A model generated the notes under the pieces. The model was not told the DNA's origin. It searched no databases and worked only from the letters and a program-made list of their open reading frames with translations. This document shows, piece after piece, positions 37,715 through 47,403 of a DNA stretch of 64,000 nt. Each line of letters begins with the position of its first letter. The first letter of the stretch is position 1. The translations under genes and the position numbers were made by a program. The DNA comes from an uncultured Candidatus Pelagibacter sp. (lineage in GTDB: Bacteria > Pseudomonadota > Alphaproteobacteria > Pelagibacterales > Pelagibacteraceae). The stretch is from NCBI RefSeq assembly GCF_943788075.1, contig NZ_CALSOW010000003.1, forward strand, positions 1 through 64,000, in the 5' to 3' direction.

Positions 37715-38296
37715 TTAGAATAAGAAGCCTATAGAAAAAAAACTAAAGTCTGTAACACCTGCTAAATCACTATAATGTGTAAACGAGTATCTTACATTGT
37801 CTTCTTCATAACCAAATCCTATCAATGGACCTGTTCCTTTTGCTTCTGCTGTCACGGTGTAAGTTGTGCCACCAATGGTTAAGGTTGCTGCACCATCCAT
37901 TGTTGCAGAATGTATTCCTGCTTTACCAAAGAATCCACTTGGGTCTTTAACTACACCAGATATATCAAATCCATGCACATCGTAAGATTCGGTTGCCGAT
38001 GATCCTGAAATTGTATATTTGGCTTCTACTGATGAAGTTTGAAAATAGCCAGCTTCTATAGAAACATCTGAAGTAAGTCCATAATCACTAAACACTCTTC
38101 CTACGAAAGCTCCTTGATCGTATACAACTGTAACTGTAGATCCTGATAAATTTGCAAGTTCTTGTGCTGTTTTTTCTGCTTCCAAGTCAACTGGACTCCA
38201 TCCGAATTCAGCACCCATTCTATATTCTCCTTCAACTGCACCTGCAATATTCAAAGAAGAAAATAAAAATAAAAATAAAATAACTATTTTTTTCAT
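37715..38296 (-). CDS. Small outer-membrane beta-barrel protein (OmpA/OmpW-like fold)
   Basis: The 193-residue protein has a signal peptide (IVILFLFLFSSLNIAGA), alternating hydrophobic strands and a terminal Phe (SFFSIGFLF), the usual BAM recognition end. It likely forms an 8-stranded barrel of unknown role. A GGTAAA-type ribosome site occurs twice upstream as part of a repeated TTACCTTTTTTTA. It sits alone between the eutA-like gene and pilY1; its upstream region holds one copy of a 25-bp repeat shared with pilY1. Confidence 0.8.
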   Translation of the reverse strand: MKKIVILFLFLFSSLNIAGAVEGEYRMGAEFGWSPVDLEAEKTAQELANLSGSTVTVVYDQGAFVGRVFSDYGLTSDVSIEAGYFQTSSVEAKYTISGSSATESYDVHGFDISGVVKDPSGFFGKAGIHSATMDGAATLTIGGTTYTVTAEAKGTGPLIGFGYEEDNVRYSFTHYSDLAGVTDFSFFSIGFLF

Positions 38297-38400
38297 ATTT
38301 TTTACCTTTTTTTAATTATAGTTATAATTTACCTTTTTTTATCTAGCGCACAATAAATTTTATAGTTTTATCTGGCTTTTTAATTATAGCAAAAATTTTT

Positions 38401-38425
38401 TGTTAAAGAACGACACATTACTCGT
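38401..38425. repeat. 25-bp repeat, copy 1 (TGTTAAAGA...ACTCGT)
   Basis: This copy matches 43291-43315 at 21 of 25 positions without gaps and in the same orientation. It lies in the 273-bp gap between pilY1's stop (38570) and the beta-barrel gene start (38296). It is either a shared upstream control site for two minus-strand envelope genes or a direct repeat bracketing pilY1. I see no other feature in this gap. Confidence 0.6.
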
Positions 38426-38569
38426 TAAAGTAGTAAAGGTATTACTCAAAATAGGATATGACAAAAAAAATTTCGGTCTCTTTCCTCTTTAAATGGGTCT
38501 AAGAGCGTTAATAAGATTAAATTTTTGTAAGAATTATTCGAAGAAATTTATTATATATTACCGATAAGA

Positions 38570-41500
38570 TTAATAGTTATCTCTCCAGCTACTTCTGTAG
38601 GCTTGAACATTTTCTGAAATAGATTCTATAATTACAATATCGGTTTTATCTTCATTGGTAGATTCGCCAGAAATATTTGCATAAAGATTTAATCCAAATG
38701 CTACTATCTTTGATAAAATTCCTGTTCCAACATACAAACATTGTTCCCCTTGATTAATATCTCCAATTTTGTTTGATTTATTACTACCGCACTCACCATC
38801 TACAGCACAAATATATGCATTTCCACCTCCACAACTTTGGTTTAATGTAGTTATAAAATTCGGTCTCAAAGGGTCAAAATAATTAGCAGGTCGATAAAGT
38901 GGGTAGTAAACAATATTTCCTTTCAATGTAGGTTCATTTACAACTTTTTTTTGTTTATCGAGTTCAACATACCAACCTCTGTCTCCAATATCTGGACAAC
39001 TGGCTCCTGTTATATCGTTTGTTGTATTGTTACATTTTAAAAAATTGTCTGGAGATTGTGTATTACTTGCAGTTCCAAAATTTGGAAAAGAATAATCTTT
39101 TATTCCAAACATTACATTATTAACCTTTTGCAAATTTACTTGTTGATCATCTAAGTTCATAAAGTTACCTGTACCACCAAATAACCATAATTTTTTTGTT
39201 ACAACTCCTATTCCTGCGTCCATTGAATGAAACATATATCTATTGTTAATCTCTGAAGACGCCATGGTATCGAACATTGTATATTTATCATATAAATTAA
39301 CTGGTTTTCTTTGTGTTGAAAAAGTATTTGTATTTGGATCATACTCAGGCGTTTGATCCATATTGGTTAAATTTATTTTTGTAATTTTTCCCTCTAAATC
39401 ATTTACATAAACTATTGCACCTGAATAGTTTGAATTAGCAGCATCTGCATTAATTACTATCGGAGAAGATGGAATTGAATTAGTAATATCATTTCTAGAA
39501 TTAGAGTCATAACCTTTATCTTCAATTTTAATTTCTTTTTTTACTTTTCCAGTTAACCAATCAATCACATAAACATTAGAGCCAATTAAAGGTGATCCAT
39601 TTCCATAACCCCCTGTTAAAACGGCTACATATTCATCATCTAATATATTATTGTCACCAGCACCATTATTAGGCATTCTAAACACACGAGGGGAGCCCCA
39701 TGTCTCTCCTAAATATCTATAATCATAATCTTGACCTGCGCTATCGAGAGATCCTGTTTGAGTAATGTTAATGCTATCTGAAGCTGAATTACCTGACGCA
39801 TCATATTTGTATGATTGATTAAATGTAAATTTATAAATTCCATTTATATTTGCAATAGTTGTACTTGTAGTTACATCACGCCCATTTGCATAAATCTTGT
39901 AATCAATTGATGCATCAAAATCTAATGATAAAGACCAGACATTTGATCGATAACAAGAAGTATTTCCTGATGCATTACATGCATTACTTGATCCGACATT
40001 ATTTTCTGCTGTCTGCACCTCATTAAAATTTGTTATATTAAATCTCGAGCTCGCATAATTATATTTGAATAAATTTGCATTATGATCCACTCTTAGTATT
40101 TGCTCACTAATTGGATCATTTAAAATTGAATATAGATGAAGAGGTTTGTTTGTGTCTGTTACATCAATTGTAGAAAAACCTGCACCCCCTCTACCATATG
40201 GGACCATTAATAAAGTGTGCCACCCCTCTATATTTGTAACCGGATTTTTAAAATAAGTATCATGCACTACAGGTGATCCATCCAATAAAAATAAAGGTGT
40301 ACTTCCTCCACCATCAGCTTGATTTAATGAAGGAGTGATAACTTTAGGTAAACTTGGTATTACTAAAGGAGGAACAAATCCCCATAACTCTTTACCTGTC
40401 TCTTGATTAATTGCATGCAATATTCCATTGTTTGCTGCCCCATAAACAACTTTTGCTCTATTGGCATTATTTTTAGCAAAAGTACCATAATTATTTTTCT
40501 GTCTAAAATAGCTTTCAGTATTTTGCGCTACTGAAGCGGTGCTTGCAGAGGGTGAACCAATAACTGATAATTCAGAATTATAAAAGTCAGCAACATATGC
40601 CTTTTTGAGATTTCCGTCATCGTCTATTCTTTTTCTTGGCTCGGTTAAATCACAATCTCCATCATAATCAAAATAATCTTCACCTCTTACAAATTTAATT
40701 AAACCTTTCTCTTCATCTAAAATTCCATCAACAACTCCTGATGAATTTTTACACCTTATTGCATTTGTTAAATTATTCGATCCAATAGTTTTCCTATGAT
40801 AGTCTCCTAGAATATTTCCTGTTGCATTATAAAAATTACTTATTGAATTAACGTTAGATTGTATAAAGTTATTTATGTCAGTATTACCTGGTATTGCAGT
40901 CCAAAGCTTTCTGTTACTAGGAGTTTGTATTTCTTCACTAAAATCCCAGCTTTGATCTGATGAAAGTGCGGTACCATCCTCATTAAGATTGGTTTTAATT
41001 ACACTTCCAATCCATTCTTTATTTTGTCTATTTTGAAATTTACCTTGGTACAATTCTCCTGCGTTTCTAACGTTACTTGAAATTGATGGTGATGAAAATG
41101 AATATTGTTTTGCAACTATTGTTTGAACAATTTCATTAATTACATTTTTAAGATCTGTAGGTGTTTTTGCATTATAATATCCTCTTTTGGTGACAACACC
41201 GTTGTTTTCTTGATGAGTGCCTCCTTTTTTTGCAATATTTATAAAATCATCAATTGCACTTTGAGAATTAAGGAATGTATCGCCATATCCAACTGTAAAA
41301 GTTAAATGTCCTTTAGTATCAAATAAGGTTTGAGCAATTTTAGGTGGGTCTATATTAGTTTGAGGTGGCTGAAACATCCCGTCTCCTATAATAATTGTTG
41401 CATTAATTTGGCAATCTAAACCATCAATTATAGGATTAACAATTCCCCCTCCATCATTGTAAAGCCAATAATATTCGATTAATTTTCTAAGACCATAACC

Positions 41501-43087
41501 ATTGGTGCTATTTAACAGTTTTATATTATCCTCAGAGAATTTTTGTAAAATTTGCTGAGCCCCGTTTGGGTTTATACCAACTGATATATATGCTCCAGGG
41601 TTATTCCCTTCATGCCAAACTGGAGAATCAAATCTTGGGTTATTATTAGATAGATTTCCATTTAATCCTTTAAAACCATTAAATTTTGCCTTGCCTGATG
41701 GCCCCCAATATCCAATTCCAAAATTTGCTTGTTGATTAATAGTTGAGTCTTGCAACACGTTAGATATAGAATCTATAGCACCCTGCCACTTTGAAACACC
41801 TGGATCACCAAAATGATCTACATAACCTAAGTCAGATTGATTAAAAATAATAACTTCATTTCTTCCAAAACTTGCAACATATATTCTTTGTGTTTCAGTT
41901 GAATTACCTGAACCAATACTAATACCCATTGGTTTTTCAATGTAAACCTCGGGATTGCCCGCAGCATTTGGAGTATAGGCATTTTTTGTTCCAACACTTT
42001 TCTCTAACCTTATTGTTGAATTAGAATGAGAATATTTACAAACCTTTCCTATATTATAACCAGTTGTAAAGATTGTATTATTTCTAACAGCAATACTTTG
42101 TCCCCTTCCTTCTCCACATGTTTGATCAAAGTTTGAACTTTTATTCCACTGTGTATAAAGATTGCCTGTTGGACAAAGATTATTATCAACTTCTTGTTTT
42201 AAAATTAATCCATTTGATCCATCTTTACTGTAAACATAAATTTTTGAACCTTCTTTAACTATATCAATTGCATCATCGAATAATAAATTCATTGGCTCGT
42301 CTTTAGAGCAAACACGAGTGGTAACGTCATAATTGAGCCCATTATTGTAACTGCTGTCAGTATTTAAATGTCCATTTGTATTACTTAAGTTTATAACTCT
42401 CCACGCCTCTTTTGAAATTACCAAAATCTTATCTTCATAAAGATCCATGGAAGGTTTGCTATTAAAAACTAACGCACTGAATCCCTTTTTATCTTTCGTT
42501 TGGTTGTGTTGACGTAATCCTGTCAAATCCTCATTTTTAACCCCACTTGATCTTGCAAAAAATCTGTTAGCATTTTTTGCTCGGTTTCCAGTATTAAGAT
42601 TTCCATTCCAATTGACGGGGACTTTTGTCGAAATCGACATAAGGGTATATCCATTAGCCTTCTCATGAGTTTTATCTTGAAGAATATAAAGGTAGTCATC
42701 ATTTTGAACTCTTCTAACTTCCATATTCAATGGAGATTTTAGATTAAGCGTATTATTTCTTTGCCATGCATTTGCAGCAGCATAGTTTCCAAAAAAATTT
42801 GGATCTAAATGAATATCATTCTGGTAAGGGTTCCATAAACCAAAACCATTGTTTTCAACACTTGCTGTAATATATTTTCCATCCCCTCTTGGTACAACAT
42901 CAGTAAAAGGGCTGATTCTCATTTGGCTTCCCTCGTCACTTGAGGACCACCACATACTAAGAGATTTATCCACCATAAACATGATATTAGCTTTAATACT
43001 ATTTCCAGCACCTGGTGGTAATGGCTTTGAATAAGCTGATGAACTCACAATTAAGGTTAAAAAAATAATTAGGTATTTTTTGATCAC
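38570..43087 (-). CDS. pilY1: PilY1/PilC-family type IV pilus-associated protein
   Basis: The 1505-residue protein has a signal peptide (YLIIFLTLIVSSSAYS) and an N-terminal von Willebrand A-like strand with MIDAS motif MVDKSLSM (Asp40, Ser42, Ser44). About 365 residues of propeller-like sequence then intervene before the vWA core continues (KWQGAIDSISNVL near 433; IIIGDGMF). The C-terminal half is the PilC beta-propeller: VVYGAANNGILHAINQETG, LMVPYGRGGAGFSTIDVT, YVAVLTGGYGNGS. PilY1 proteins sit at pilus tips and control retraction or adhesion. No other pilus gene is in the window. The gene stands alone, flanked by a pair of 25-bp repeats. Confidence 0.88.
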   Translation of the reverse strand: MIKKYLIIFLTLIVSSSAYSKPLPPGAGNSIKANIMFMVDKSLSMWWSSSDEGSQMRISPFTDVVPRGDGKYITASVENNGFGLWNPYQNDIHLDPNFFGNYAAANAWQRNNTLNLKSPLNMEVRRVQNDDYLYILQDKTHEKANGYTLMSISTKVPVNWNGNLNTGNRAKNANRFFARSSGVKNEDLTGLRQHNQTKDKKGFSALVFNSKPSMDLYEDKILVISKEAWRVINLSNTNGHLNTDSSYNNGLNYDVTTRVCSKDEPMNLLFDDAIDIVKEGSKIYVYSKDGSNGLILKQEVDNNLCPTGNLYTQWNKSSNFDQTCGEGRGQSIAVRNNTIFTTGYNIGKVCKYSHSNSTIRLEKSVGTKNAYTPNAAGNPEVYIEKPMGISIGSGNSTETQRIYVASFGRNEVIIFNQSDLGYVDHFGDPGVSKWQGAIDSISNVLQDSTINQQANFGIGYWGPSGKAKFNGFKGLNGNLSNNNPRFDSPVWHEGNNPGAYISVGINPNGAQQILQKFSEDNIKLLNSTNGYGLRKLIEYYWLYNDGGGIVNPIIDGLDCQINATIIIGDGMFQPPQTNIDPPKIAQTLFDTKGHLTFTVGYGDTFLNSQSAIDDFINIAKKGGTHQENNGVVTKRGYYNAKTPTDLKNVINEIVQTIVAKQYSFSSPSISSNVRNAGELYQGKFQNRQNKEWIGSVIKTNLNEDGTALSSDQSWDFSEEIQTPSNRKLWTAIPGNTDINNFIQSNVNSISNFYNATGNILGDYHRKTIGSNNLTNAIRCKNSSGVVDGILDEEKGLIKFVRGEDYFDYDGDCDLTEPRKRIDDDGNLKKAYVADFYNSELSVIGSPSASTASVAQNTESYFRQKNNYGTFAKNNANRAKVVYGAANNGILHAINQETGKELWGFVPPLVIPSLPKVITPSLNQADGGGSTPLFLLDGSPVVHDTYFKNPVTNIEGWHTLLMVPYGRGGAGFSTIDVTDTNKPLHLYSILNDPISEQILRVDHNANLFKYNYASSRFNITNFNEVQTAENNVGSSNACNASGNTSCYRSNVWSLSLDFDASIDYKIYANGRDVTTSTTIANINGIYKFTFNQSYKYDASGNSASDSINITQTGSLDSAGQDYDYRYLGETWGSPRVFRMPNNGAGDNNILDDEYVAVLTGGYGNGSPLIGSNVYVIDWLTGKVKKEIKIEDKGYDSNSRNDITNSIPSSPIVINADAANSNYSGAIVYVNDLEGKITKINLTNMDQTPEYDPNTNTFSTQRKPVNLYDKYTMFDTMASSEINNRYMFHSMDAGIGVVTKKLWLFGGTGNFMNLDDQQVNLQKVNNVMFGIKDYSFPNFGTASNTQSPDNFLKCNNTTNDITGASCPDIGDRGWYVELDKQKKVVNEPTLKGNIVYYPLYRPANYFDPLRPNFITTLNQSCGGGNAYICAVDGECGSNKSNKIGDINQGEQCLYVGTGILSKIVAFGLNLYANISGESTNEDKTDIVIIESISENVQAYRSSWRDNY

Positions 43088-43384
43088 TATTACTTTTTAG
43101 ATGATCTGATCTAAATCACGAATTTTTAGTGCCCATATCGGGTAATCCATAGTCTTGATACTTTTAAGAAATAATTAGAATTTTAAGATCACGTAAAAGT
43201 AAAAATTCTAGGCTTTTACTTGTTAATAGACTAAAAAAACCATTAATTTTCTTTATTCCTTGGGTGATAAAACTGTGTTAAGATTTTAATTGTTAAAGAC
43301 AGATACATAACTCGTCGGTGAATAAAGTTTAGGTTTACGAAAGTGGGATCGATCGTCTTAAATTTAATTATTTAGGAGGTTTGA
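43088..43384. other. Divergent control region between pilY1 and the LLM operon
   Basis: This 297-bp gap separates two divergent starts. It contains a 7-bp inverted repeat TTTAGAT/ATCTAAA (43096-43115) close to the pilY1 start, a hairpin GTAAAAG/CTTTTAC (about 43194-43220), the second copy of the 25-bp repeat (43291-43315), and a strong AGGAGGT ribosome-binding site (43374-43380) 4 bp before the plus-strand ATG. I cannot place promoters with confidence. Confidence 0.5.
43291..43315. repeat. 25-bp repeat, copy 2 (TGTTAAAGA...ACTCGT)
   Basis: Same element as 38401-38425, ungapped with four mismatches. It is about 200 bp upstream of pilY1 (minus strand) and about 70 bp upstream of the LLM gene (plus strand). 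Confidence 0.6.
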
Positions 43385-44551
43385 ATGAAGTTTGGATATT
43401 TTTGCAATACAACTAATTGGAATCACAAACCATATAATCAATTACTAGATGAGACTAAAGAGATCACAACTTTTTGTGATCAAAATAATTGGGACTCAAT
43501 TTGGTATACCGAACACCATTTTAATCATGAGGGAATGGAGTCGTGCACAAACCCATTGATGATGGGGGTGGATGCAGCAGCAAGAACAAAACAAATTAGA
43601 ATTGGACAAGCTTGTAATGTGATAACATTTCATAACCCTATTCGACTGGCAGAGGATATTGCTTTACTTGATCAATTATCAAACGGAAGAGTTGATGTTG
43701 GAATTGGTCGAGGTATTTACGGAAGAGAAGCTATTAACATGAATAAAGAAGCCGATCTTAAAGACCAAGCAAAAAACTTTAGATTATTTGAAGAAAGTTT
43801 AACTATAATGAAAAAAGCTTGGACTGAAGAATTTTTTAGTCATCATGGTGAATTTTACACTTATCCTTCACCAAATTTTACATGGCAACATGACATGAGC
43901 CCTCCTAGTGATAAATTTTTAGATACAAAAACAAATGAAATTAAAAAAATAAGTATTGTTCCTAAACCAAAACAAAATCCTCATCCACCAATATGGCAAG
44001 TTGTTGATGGTGCTAGATCCATCGAATGGGCAGCGCAAAATGGTTTAAATACTATTATGTGGATTCCAACAGTTAAGGCATTGAAGAAAAGATTTGAAAT
44101 ATATCAAGAAGCAAAGTCAAAAGCAGAAAATAGAGATGTTCCTTTAGGTGAAGGGGTATCACTAGTTCGGGATATGTTTGTTGCAGAGACAATGGAAGAA
44201 GCAGAAAAAATGGCCGGTGAACACATTATTAATTATATGAAGTGGGTATGTCATTGGAGAGGTTTGGGAAATCATATGGATCCAGGTGAAGAATTACCTG
44301 AGACTAAACATAAATTGGATTTATTAAATTATGATTTTCTTCACAAAAGAAATTTATTATTTGGAACTCCTGAATATGTTGTTAATAAAATTAATGAACT
44401 TAAAACAGAGTTAAATCTTCAAAACTTACAAGTATGGTCTAATTTTCCTGGTATAGATCATGAGGCTTGTATGAGAAGTATAAAACTGTTTAATGATGAA
44501 GTGATACCAAAAATAAATTTTAATGAAGACGATGTAGAGAAAGCTAGTTAA
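43385..44551 (+). CDS. LLM-class flavin-dependent oxidoreductase (luciferase-like monooxygenase)
   Basis: The 388-residue protein has the bacterial-luciferase fold blocks WDSIWYTEHHFNHEGME, RIGQACNVITFHNPIRLAED, NGRVDVGIGRG and PPIWQVVDGARS. Members use FMNH2 or F420 and oxygen to attack C-H, C-S or ring substrates. It has a near-perfect ribosome site and leads a tightly packed operon. The TAATG junction overlaps the next gene by one base. No flavin reductase is adjacent, and one would be needed for an FMNH2-dependent enzyme. Confidence 0.9.
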   Translation: MKFGYFCNTTNWNHKPYNQLLDETKEITTFCDQNNWDSIWYTEHHFNHEGMESCTNPLMMGVDAAARTKQIRIGQACNVITFHNPIRLAEDIALLDQLSNGRVDVGIGRGIYGREAINMNKEADLKDQAKNFRLFEESLTIMKKAWTEEFFSHHGEFYTYPSPNFTWQHDMSPPSDKFLDTKTNEIKKISIVPKPKQNPHPPIWQVVDGARSIEWAAQNGLNTIMWIPTVKALKKRFEIYQEAKSKAENRDVPLGEGVSLVRDMFVAETMEEAEKMAGEHIINYMKWVCHWRGLGNHMDPGEELPETKHKLDLLNYDFLHKRNLLFGTPEYVVNKINELKTELNLQNLQVWSNFPGIDHEACMRSIKLFNDEVIPKINFNEDDVEKAS

Positions 44552-45138
44552 TGAAACTTGAATTAAGAAAATTTACAAAGTTTGTAGACAAAACTTTTAT
44601 TGAAGGTGGCAAGGAAGCAAAAGAACCTGTCTTGCTAGTATCAGTTGCGGCTGTTTTTAAAAACCCATGGGCTGATCAAGGTTTTGTTGAAGATTTAAAA
44701 CCAATTATTTTAGATCTTGCCCCAAAGTTAGGAGATATTCTAGTTCCAGAATTAATAAAAGAAATCGGCTCACCTGATAAAATTTTAGCCTATGGTAAAG
44801 CTGGAACAGTTGGCCTTAATGGAGAAATTGAACATGCTTCAGCATTTATTCACACTTTAAGGTTTGGAAATAAATTTAGAGATGCAGTTGGTGGTACTTC
44901 TTATCTAAGTTTTACAAACACAAGAGGGCCAGCAGGATCTAAAATATCAATTCCAATGATGCATAAAACAGACTCAGGCTTAAGACCTTATTATTTAACA
45001 CATGAATTCACTATTCATGACGCACCATTTGATGATGAGATTGTGATTGCTATAGGTGGGGCCTCATCAGGCAGAGCTCATGCGAGAACTGGTGACCGTT
45101 ATCAGGACATGAAGGAAATGGGACTAGATCCCAAATAA
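44551..45138 (+). CDS. Amino acid synthesis family protein (AA_synth, PF06684-like)
   Basis: The 195-residue protein matches this small uncharacterised family. Typical blocks are GGKEAKEPVLLVSVAAVFKN, GKAGTVGLNGEIEHASA, LRFGNKFRDAVGG and AIGGASSGRAHARTGDR. The family name does not reflect a proven activity. It overlaps the LLM gene by one base and abuts the hydrolase gene, so it very likely acts in the same catabolic route, perhaps on an amide or lactam intermediate (inference). Confidence 0.8.
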   Translation: MKLELRKFTKFVDKTFIEGGKEAKEPVLLVSVAAVFKNPWADQGFVEDLKPIILDLAPKLGDILVPELIKEIGSPDKILAYGKAGTVGLNGEIEHASAFIHTLRFGNKFRDAVGGTSYLSFTNTRGPAGSKISIPMMHKTDSGLRPYYLTHEFTIHDAPFDDEIVIAIGGASSGRAHARTGDRYQDMKEMGLDPK

Positions 45139-45921
45139 ATGTCACAAGGCTTTGACCTTAAAGGTAGTTATTATTCCTATATAAATAAAGACACAATTCC
45201 ATCAGTTTTTATTCATGGGGTTGGTCTTGATCATCAAATGTGGAAACCTCAAATAAATTCACTAAATGAATTTTCAACATTAACTTATGATTTATTAGGA
45301 CATGGAAATTCTGAATTAAAAAATAATGAGGTAACTTTAAATGATTTTTCTAATCAACTTAAGTCACTATTGGATTTTTTGAACATTAAAAAAATCAATC
45401 TTATTGGTTTTTCTTTAGGATCATTAATCGCTATAGATTTTACTCTAAAATTTAAAGAATATTTAGATACATTAACTTTAATGGGAACAACTTATCAAAG
45501 AACTGATGAGGAGAGATCAAAAGTTTTAGATAGATTTGAACAAGCTAAATTAAATAAACCCATATCAAGACAAGCATTAAAAAGGTGGTTTAGTGATAAA
45601 TATTTAGATGATAATCCTGAAATTTATAGTGAGTTCATGAATATTTTAAACAAAGAACCTAAGGATCATGATAATTTTTTAAAAGCTTATAAATTATTTG
45701 CAAATCATAGAGATGATATTGGGTTAATCAAAAAGATTGAAACAAAAACACTCATTATGACGGGATCAGATGACCCAGGATCAACTGTTTCAATGTCTAA
45801 ATCTTTGTCGAAAGACCTTGTAAACTCTAAATTTGTTGAAGTAAAAAATGGAAAACATCTTTGTAGTATAGAGTGTGCAGATGAGGTAAATATAAATCTT
45901 AAGAATTTTATTTATAATTAA
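45139..45921 (+). CDS. Alpha/beta-hydrolase
   Basis: The 260-residue enzyme has oxyanion-region HGVGLDHQMW, nucleophile elbow IGFSLGSLIA (Ser), an Asp in TGSDDPGST and a likely catalytic His in NGKHLC. It resembles enol-lactonase or RutD-type hydrolases in size and layout. It begins on the base after the AA_synth stop and ends on the base before the aldehyde dehydrogenase ATG, so it is translationally linked to both. Confidence 0.88.
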   Translation: MSQGFDLKGSYYSYINKDTIPSVFIHGVGLDHQMWKPQINSLNEFSTLTYDLLGHGNSELKNNEVTLNDFSNQLKSLLDFLNIKKINLIGFSLGSLIAIDFTLKFKEYLDTLTLMGTTYQRTDEERSKVLDRFEQAKLNKPISRQALKRWFSDKYLDDNPEIYSEFMNILNKEPKDHDNFLKAYKLFANHRDDIGLIKKIETKTLIMTGSDDPGSTVSMSKSLSKDLVNSKFVEVKNGKHLCSIECADEVNINLKNFIYN

Positions 45922-47403
45922 ATGTCTGAATTAAAAAATTTTAAAATGTATATTAATGGTGAGTGGGTTGAATCTTCATCAGGTAAAAAAATAGAAACTT
46001 TAAATCCAGAAACCAATAAAGTATGGGCAACAGTACCAGAAGCTAATGAAGCCGATGTCGATAAAGCTGTCAAAGCTGCTCAAGATGCTTTTAATGGTTC
46101 TTGGTCTAATCTTCACCCAAAAGAAAGAGCAAAATTTTTAAGAAACATTGCTGACCAATTAAGAACGAATGCTGAGCATTTAGGAAAAATAGAAACAATA
46201 GATACTGGAAAATTATTTAAAGAAATAAAAACTCAAGCAAGTTATATTGCTGAATACTATGATTATTATGCAGGACTAGCTGATAAAGTTGAAGGAACAG
46301 TTGTGCCTATTGATAAACCTAATATGCAGGTAACAACAACACGAATTCCTATTGGTGTGATAGCTGCAATAATTCCTTGGAATTCACAAATGCTATTAAC
46401 TGCTGTGAAATTAGCACCGGCACTTGCAATGGGAAACACAGTTGTAATCAAAGCCTCAGAATTAGCTCCTGTCACATTATTAGAATTTGCAAAGTTAATT
46501 GAAAGTGCGGGATTACCTAAAGGGGTGGTTAATGTAATTACTGGACTAGGAGAGCCTTGTGGGAGAGCTTTAACAACACATGATTTGGTTGAGAAAATTG
46601 CTTTTACAGGAGGTCCTGAAACTGCTCGTCATATTGTTAAAAATTCTGCAGAAAATTTATCTCAAGTAAGTTTAGAATTAGGAGGCAAAAGTCCTGTAGT
46701 TTTATTTGATGATGCTGATCAAGAAAATGCTTTAAATGGAATTACTGCAGGTATTTTTGCAGCAAGTGGACAAAGCTGTATTGCTGGATCAAGATTATAT
46801 ATTCAATCAAAAATTTACGACGAATTTTTAGATAAACTTGTTAAAAAGGCTGAAGGTATTAAGCTAGGATCTCCGATGGATCCAGATACACAAATGGGGC
46901 CCTTAAATAGCTTTAAACAATTAGAAAATATTGAAAAAAATATCAAAGCTACAGTTGAGCAAGGTGGAAAGATTAGATGTGGAGGAAAAAGATCAACAAT
47001 TTCAAATGAAGGCTATTATTTTCCTGCAACTATAATTGAATGTGAAAACCATAATTTACCAACAGCAGAAAATGAATTATTTGGTCCTGTTTTATCAGTA
47101 ATGAAATTTGAAAATGAAGAAGAGGCAATAAATAAGATGAATGATAACCAATATGGTTTGTCTTCAGGAATTTATACTACCAATCTTGGAAGAGCTATGA
47201 GAGTTTCAAAAGCTGTAAGAGCTGGGATAGTATTTGTAAATACATACAGATTGATATCACCATCAGCACCATTTGGAGGAATTAAAGATAGTGGTTATGG
47301 CAAGGAAGCTGGGATAGAATCTATTAAAGAATATACACGAATAAAAACTACCTGGTTTAATTCATCTGAAGATCCAATGGATGACCCATTTACGATGGGA
47401 TAA
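45922..47403 (+). CDS. Aldehyde dehydrogenase family protein (BetB-like)
   Basis: The 493-residue enzyme has Glu in SLELGGKSPVVLF, nucleophile Cys in ASGQSCIAGSR, cofactor region FTGGPETARHI and C-terminal FGGIKDSGYGKEAG. It would oxidise the aldehyde released by the upstream monooxygenase/hydrolase steps. The substrate cannot be set from the sequence. It is distinct from the aldehyde dehydrogenase at 24373-25809 (CSGQ/CNAP differences and different context). Confidence 0.93.
   Translation: MSELKNFKMYINGEWVESSSGKKIETLNPETNKVWATVPEANEADVDKAVKAAQDAFNGSWSNLHPKERAKFLRNIADQLRTNAEHLGKIETIDTGKLFKEIKTQASYIAEYYDYYAGLADKVEGTVVPIDKPNMQVTTTRIPIGVIAAIIPWNSQMLLTAVKLAPALAMGNTVVIKASELAPVTLLEFAKLIESAGLPKGVVNVITGLGEPCGRALTTHDLVEKIAFTGGPETARHIVKNSAENLSQVSLELGGKSPVVLFDDADQENALNGITAGIFAASGQSCIAGSRLYIQSKIYDEFLDKLVKKAEGIKLGSPMDPDTQMGPLNSFKQLENIEKNIKATVEQGGKIRCGGKRSTISNEGYYFPATIIECENHNLPTAENELFGPVLSVMKFENEEEAINKMNDNQYGLSSGIYTTNLGRAMRVSKAVRAGIVFVNTYRLISPSAPFGGIKDSGYGKEAGIESIKEYTRIKTTWFNSSEDPMDDPFTMG

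Noticed and set aside
43107..43118. TGATCTAAATCA upstream of pilY1, resembling an FNR/CRP-type site
   Set aside because: It matches TTGAT-N4-ATCAA only at the inner bases, lies 20 bp from the start codon, and such matches are common in AT-rich DNA.
43255..43384. Possible riboswitch in the leader of the LLM gene
   Set aside because: I could not fit any known riboswitch core or a convincing set of paired stems; only the 25-bp repeat and a strong ribosome site are clear.
45922..47403. Considered that this aldehyde dehydrogenase and the one at 24373-25809 are recent duplicates
   Set aside because: Motif wording and context differ throughout (SCIAG versus SCNAP, different partners), which fits two separate subfamilies.
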